DNA of 64,000 nucleotides from positions 5,709,609-5,773,608 of the forward strand of contig OX442418.1 in the NCBI GenBank assembly GCA_949361645.1. Reading direction: 5' to 3'. Shown here piece by piece: positions 58,844-64,000 of this stretch. The DNA is from Spongilla lacustris (lineage: Eukaryota; Porifera; Demospongiae; Spongillida; Spongillidae). Numbering within the stretch: position 1 is the first letter of the stretch; each line of letters opens with the position of its first letter. The notes under the pieces are model-generated. The model was not told the DNA's origin. It ran no database searches and saw only the letters and a list, made by a program, of their open reading frames with translations. The position numbers and the translations under genes were made by a program.

Positions 58844-60876
58844 GGGTCATTCTATGGCAGAACACCCAGAGGGCATGCTATTTTGGCACCACACCTTCTC
58901 AGATTTGGTTTATATTTTTCATATATATCTATAATATTAGGGAAAGTACTGATGCCAATTATCACCTTTGTATCTCTATCAGATATTGCAAAAATTGATT
59001 TTTAAGTATTTATTACTATTATTACCCTAACATGTTAAAAAATTCGTATCTTTTGAACTGTTGGTCATGGAGTGACATAGAAGGTATCATTGGGAAGCCA
59101 AAACCATGGTTCATAATACCATTGTGCTATATTAGGTATTCAATAAAGTTAATTAACCAACAACGTGTGATGCAATGTTTAGCAGCTTATGGATAAAAAG
59201 GGACAAGTTATTCTACAATGGTATTATATTTACATAATAGTGTTGTCATAATTAAGTATAAATATTAAAAACTTGGGTTGGCTAATATTATACATCAAGA
59301 ACCTAAACATGGGAAGTAGCAGCACTTCATTTAGGTTACATCTAAGACAAAAGCATAATTGTTTTGACAATGCACCACATAAAAGGATAACAATGTTATG
59401 CATGTATTCCTGCAGCAACTTACATGTAGGAAAAAGGTAAATGTCAGGGGGCCCCTACAAATACATTTTATCCCAAAGACTACGAGCTCTTTAAGCTTTT
59501 TTGAGTGATTCACGTGAAAGGGTGTATCCTCTTGAACTGGTCAAACTAGGTGGGTCAATGGTGCAAAGGATATCACTTTCCTCAATCCAGCATGTGTCAT
59601 CTACTTCATGGAAAACAAACTTGTTCATAGGGCAACTGGGGTGCATGAACTTGATTAAAAGGTCTCCAAACTCTTCAGAAATATCTTTACTATACCATAC
59701 CACACCTTATATGCGTGCTACATAGTTTCCTTTGGCCACATCATGAATGTCAAAAAATGCTGACTGCTCTGGCCCTTGGTCCAGAGGAAACCGCATGCAC
59801 TGCCAAAGTAGTTGTGGATAGGGGAACATATCTATGATACCTCTGAGTACCTTTGAGGGTGTGGCATTCACTGAACCATTGCTGCAGTGCTGCATCTACT
59901 TCCTGTATAGTTTCATTACTTACAAAGTGAAAATGCACTCCATGTATGTTGTCCCTGCAAAATGCAAACATATCTTGAGGGATAAGGATTTGAAACGGGT
60001 CCCTGAAGACTAGCATTAAGGGTAAGCCGTTTTGCTGTTCCACCAATCCCATCACATGCAGTTTTACCATGTGATGTGGCAAAGAAATGCCACTCTGCAA
60101 GCAATCCCTTATGGTGACACTGGTTAATAATATTATAACGATTTTTATATTGCCCTGCACAACCATCTGAATAGTAGTGTCCTTTTGTAAGGGAAGGATG
60201 GGTTACTTTTATGTTACCCAGCAGCTTTTTCTGAAAAGCATAGACAGTAGCTGTTGTATGAACTGATGTCACCAACCATGCAGTAGCTTTCAACACTAAG
60301 GAAGTAGGGGCAACCAAAAGTACATATGGCTTCATGCTTTGTTGTGCTTACATTACAACCACAATTTATTCATAGCAGCTTGTTAAGCAAGTAAAAATAA
60401 ATAACACTACAGTTTGTGAAATTCAGTACTTAATAACCGTAGATATAGCCAGTTCAATTTTGATCTGAAAAAAATCTCCGATGATACAGTTTTCTTATGT
60501 ATTATTAATTACACTGAAAGGTTTTGTCCTTTTAACCTGACATGTGCTGCAAATGAAGAAAATCAATTATGAGTTAATTAACCTAATAAAATTATTAATT
60601 TTATTGGATAATGAAATATTTCATTGATTTAACTTCTCAGTAATACCTTGCACTAAATTATGTGACATGTACTGACAGAGATGTTAGCAGTCAAAGATGC
60701 AGGGTCAGTGATATAAATATGATGATTATTTGACAATATCTTGCAATCAGATAATGCTAATGAGGTGATAATGCATTTGGTTACTTTCCCAATCATGGTG
60801 AACATGTGTACTTGAATTCATACAAATCTGAGATGGTGTGGTGCCTTTGACTGGGTGATCTGTCATAGATTGACCC
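58844..60876. mobile_element. Complete DNA transposon with defined empty site
   Basis: The ends GGGTCATTCTATGGCAGAAC and, as complement, GGGTCAATCTATGACAGATC continue into a shared ACCCAG. They are flanked by ACAT at 58840-58843 and 60877-60880. The paralog at about 46262-46310 reads ACTACACATACATACATG without the insert, fitting a 4-bp duplication (2-bp CA also fits, as the site is repetitive). Length is 2033 bp. It carries one decayed gene (59491-60335, minus). The 4-bp duplication and the type of encoded protein make a Sola-type element possible, but this is a guess from memory. Confidence 0.85.
59491..60335 (-). pseudogene. Transposon-encoded protein (SDG-QYKNR/HFFATSHGK family), decayed
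   Basis: Minus strand from the ATG at 60335: YAFQKKLLGNIKV, HYYSDGCAGQYKNRYN, AEWHFFATSHGKTACDGIGG and TAKRLTLNASLQ. After a frameshift near 60000 comes FQILIPQDMFAFCRDNIHGV. A further shift near 59770 leads to DVAKGNYVARI, an in-frame stop, GVVWYSKDISEEFGDLL, IKFMHPSCPMNKFVFHEVDD and WIEESDILCTIDPPS. These blocks match, in order, a protein family I know from hydra, aphid and other metazoan genomes (SDGAASQYKNRKNF ... WHFFATSHGKGPCDG, then LVKFMHPSGPAKSF). Conserved Asp and Asn in the SDG-QYKN block may be catalytic. The N-terminal half is missing, so even without breaks the gene is 5'-truncated. Confidence 0.75.
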
Positions 60877-61500
60877 ACATACATACATGTACATGTACAT
60901 CACATTTAACCCAAAGCTGAGTAATACTACATACATGTACATCACATTTCATTATGTACATACCCAAAAATCAAAACCATTGTAATATAATGAAATGAAT
61001 GCACAGTTACATGTAAACGATCTTCATTAACAAAGCAACAAATGAAAATAGTATTTTTAAATGCCCGTCTATTAGAGTGACCAGGATGCTTCCAAAGGAC
61101 ATAAATATGTGTTATACCTGCACACAACACACTATTTGACATGTAAGCATTTGTACTACTATTTGATGGCAGTACAGTTGATGTCATGTACAATGACAAA
61201 CACATCTTTACCTACAATAAACAACTACCATAACTTACCCCCTGATATGGAATGATTGGTATTCACATTGTTTGAGGAATGGAGAAAAGGAATAAACTCA
61301 ATAAACATACATGTAGCAACACCACTGGTGTAGCAATGAAAGGAAAAACAACACAAAGTGAAACAGAACTTTAACTGTTCAGCCTGTAGACCAATACATC
61401 AGACAGATATAAGATTGTATTTACAAGTCATGCCACATCTGATTCATCCTTACAATAATAACAACAGTAGTATATCACTCTCCCACATCCAATGACTTAC

Positions 61501-61584
61501 TTTGTTCAGATCAGCTCCTGCCTTCACAAGGATCTCCACCACAGCTGTATGACCATTTTCAGCAGCTGCATGCAGTGATGTTGT
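61501..61584 (-). CDS. Ankyrin-repeat exon (84 nt, copy K, most 5')
   Basis: Phase-0 exon between GATGTTACAG and GTAAGT: TTSLHAAAENGHTAVVEI then LVKAGADLNK. It differs from the consensus at P to S, Y to H, Q to E and V to L. The TPL motif, central to helix capping, is therefore weakened. It is the first 84-nt ankyrin exon in gene order within this window; any first exon or promoter would lie beyond about 62.6 kb. Confidence 0.7.
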
Positions 61585-62245
61585 CTGTAACATCAGAAGG
61601 TATCATCAATAACTCTTCTTTTACACCAAATAATAATTGAACATATATCATGACAGATTAATTAATGAGCAATACAGTTGATGTCATACCAGCTGTGAGT
61701 TCATGTAAGGACAATGAAATCACATCATACTTACCTCCATGTACATGTACATGCAACTATTTTAGCTACTTGTACAAGTACCACAGAGTCTCATGTTTGA
61801 TATGTGTACATGTATATGTAAACGTAAATTTGCTATGAGTTTAATGCCACCCGATGACATCATCATACATGTACATGTAGGTGGTGAGTACAATGATAAA
61901 CACATCTTTACCTACAATAAACAACTACCATAACTTACACTCTGATATGGAATGATTGATATTCACATTGTTTGAAAAAATAAAGGAAAGGAATAATAAA
62001 CAGATAAGTAGAAGTCACATCAGTAACAATTACATGTGAGTCACATCAAAACAAAACACATTTTCACAACAAAATGAAACAGAATGAATACCAACAATGA
62101 ACATGCAGGTATGCCAACAACCAGACATGATTGAAAACCATCCCAGGTGGTTAGTAGCAAATCAATCTCTACAAAGCCGAACAAACACAAAGTCAGAAAT
62201 CAATTTAGCTTATGGCAAACAAAATAACGACTGACATTTTAAAAA

Positions 62246-62504
62246 CAGCGGCGGCGAAACTGGGGAGGTAGGGGGGTATTTACCCCCGCCCAACGTTACC
62301 GAGTGGAATATTATTAACTAACCGTGTTGTACATTATAACCAAAGAGAACGGAAATCAAATGGTATTAAAAGTGTGAACCATTTAAGTAGCTATAGCCTC
62401 AACAAACGGTCCATTTTCACGTGCGCAACCACTATATAACACGCCCACTCATTATATATTCATAGACCTACCCTCCCATTTAAAAATACCTTCCACTGTC
62501 CCTG
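62246..62504. mobile_element. 259-bp TTAA MITE, copy 2
   Basis: Close copy of 34801-35060 at the same place in a paralogous unit (preceded by AAAATAACGACTGACAT, followed by TTAAATTATGTACAT). The left flank has extra A/T bases. The shared position suggests one insertion followed by duplication of the unit. Confidence 0.88.
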
Positions 62505-62588
62505 TTAAATTATGTACATACATGTGTGCACCTGCAGAACAAACCACATGTGTATGCAAATTTAGTGTAATGAATGTACAGAGCTATA

Positions 62589-63860
62589 TCGAGAGTTACG
62601 GGAGTAGTAACTCTCATATAGTATTTGACCCCGATTATGAATGTCATTAAAAAACGGGACCCGCTTATAACGGAACTCCTATCAATCGGATCGTTTAGCT
62701 CTTTGTCATCGTCGAACAAGCAGTCCAAAACGAGCAGTTTCGCGTTTGTTTGATGTCATACAACCGCGTGGTAAGGTTGTGGAGAACAAAACGCTTGTTT
62801 AAACTCGTACCCAGTCCCACCGTATTTCTCGTTGTTGTTGTTGTTCTTCTTCTTCTTTTTGACCACGCATAACTCGAGATAGGAACACTTCTAAGAAATG
62901 AAAATCACACCAATAGCTTCAGAATTCATTGGCATTCTCGCTTCAGTGTTCAAAATGTATCGAGGCTACATTGTATATATCGGTGGTTGTGTTAGCAAAT
63001 GACGTATATTTAAGCATCCTGTATCAGACAGGACTCAAAACGATCAAATAGTTTAGAACTTGTTCATATTTTGCTCCAGTACATGAAGCTGAACATGTAT
63101 ATATGTAATCCAATGTGTACGGTCTGGGCACTACACCTATTATTAACCTACTAGTACATGTAATAGTGAAATCGTGGCACGTATCCGGTTTGGGCACTAC
63201 ATGTAGCGCTTAGGCACTAGATATCATCTGAACCCCGAGCCAGAACTAACCGGTGAGGGCATCACCGGAACCTCGAGCTTAAACTAAACTTTAATGAGGC
63301 AACGATACAACGAAAATTCAGTGGCCATGAAGAGTGAGAACATCGGGACGATTCCGTCGCTTCTCCTTCTGCGAAAAGGATGCGATTCTAAGAACGCACG
63401 ACCGTTGACCGAAGCCAAACATGCTGCTGGAAAAATGCTACAGAAGGGTAATCGGCGTGGAAAGCTACCAAATCCAATAGGTTCGTTCGAATTGGACTGA
63501 GTGCATGATACAATAAGTATTTGGGTTAGATGTACATCAGTTGACCCTTGTGTATCCACGTGACTGAGAGGTCACACGCATACCTTGTACACGTATACAA
63601 ATGTCATGTAGATCTATACATACACGTTCGTGTGGCATCATTAAAAAACCTTTCTATTCTTTACATTGATGTATGGCTATACAAGACTCTAGAACTTATT
63701 CTTAAAAAAGTGTGTGTTACAAGCAGACACTACATGTATAGGGCAATCCTATGTAAACTATAGCAGAATTCATTGTGTACTTGAGAAAACTTTGCCATGT
63801 CATCAGGTCTGTCCAGGTCAAGTAACAGTTTTAACATGGCTTCTGTTTATCAAGTACCCA
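62589..63860 (+). repeat. Dispersed repeat family, copy 2
   Basis: Homologous to 3092-4450 in the same orientation and better preserved (see copy 1 for shared blocks). It holds a plus-strand frame at 63294-63500 reading MKSENIGTIPSLLLLRKGCD then KMLQKGNRRGKLPNPIGSFE, without a recognised domain. The 3-kb copy of this frame is broken by stops. Confidence 0.6.
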
Positions 63861-64000
63861 ATACATGATTTTGTGAGTAATTGTAATTTCATTGCATCAC
63901 AGTACCTTTTAGCTTCTCCCTGTATGAACCAAAAAAATATATACTGAGGGAATATAAAGGTAGCTTCAAAAAGGCTATTGTAAGGAATAGCATACTGCTA
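63861..64000. other. No gene recognised
   Basis: Short AT-rich end of the window. Confidence 0.4.

Larger units (their letters stand above)
60881..62588. repeat. Array block 10 with one ankyrin exon and a MITE
   Basis: Resumes as at 46280 (ACATCACATTTAACCCAAAG). Core units at about 61190-61280 (GGG, partial) and 61890-62140 (AGT). The ankyrin exon is at 61501 and the 259-bp MITE at 62246. The array ends at CAGAGCTATAT (about 62588), where the dispersed repeat begins. Confidence 0.75.

Overview
This is eukaryotic DNA, most likely from a marine invertebrate such as a sponge or another early-branching animal. The reasons are spliced coding fragments with GT..AG introns as short as 46 bp, metazoan DNA transposons, ankyrin-repeat exons, and a pervasive TACATG/CATGTA microsatellite typical of such genomes. 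The taxon is an inference. No prokaryotic operon, rRNA, tRNA or CRISPR array was recognised. Most of the window is repetitive and very little is intact coding sequence.

Layout. 1-1281 is a foldback transposon. 2.0-6.2 kb holds three ankyrin (ANK) exons on the minus strand. From about 6.6 to 62.6 kb runs a large degenerate array. It has some 35 copies of a roughly 250-bp core unit plus recurring modules, and eight near-identical 84-nt ANK exons, all on the minus strand with intact frame and splice sites. The simplest reading is one long minus-strand ANK gene (5' end beyond about 61.6 kb, possible 3' end near 2.08 kb), or the remains of one, whose introns and exons were amplified together.

The array has been broken by successive insertions, several of which can be delimited because uninterrupted paralogous units act as empty sites. 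They are a TTAA-flanked element at 11.37-13.86 kb; a piggyBac element with a frameshifted transposase ending at 19.90 kb, with another TTAA element nested inside (15.28-17.21 kb); a 5.3-kb insertion with a 2.25-kb polypurine satellite (20.0-25.4 kb); a 2.2-kb TA-flanked palindrome with its own nested element (26.99-29.22 kb); retroelement 3'-end debris (12.0, 30.8, 39.2 kb); a SAP-domain ORF next to a TTAA end (40.8-42.5 kb); a 260-bp TTAA MITE at two paralogous sites (34.8 and 62.2 kb); a minisatellite-bearing insertion (56.5-58.3 kb); and a complete 2.03-kb transposon with a decayed transposase-like gene (58.84-60.88 kb). Diverged copies of one dispersed repeat lie outside the array at 3.1-4.4 and 62.6-63.9 kb, with an inverted fragment at 9.4 kb.

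The most unusual signal is inside the core unit. On the minus strand a conserved ...CATATCAG is followed by three variable bases and then a conserved GTAAGTTATGG, in about 30 copies. The triplet takes at least 11 forms while the flanks barely change. It has the layout of a 3-nt microexon or a variable last codon before a donor site. All coordinates and comparisons were made by eye.
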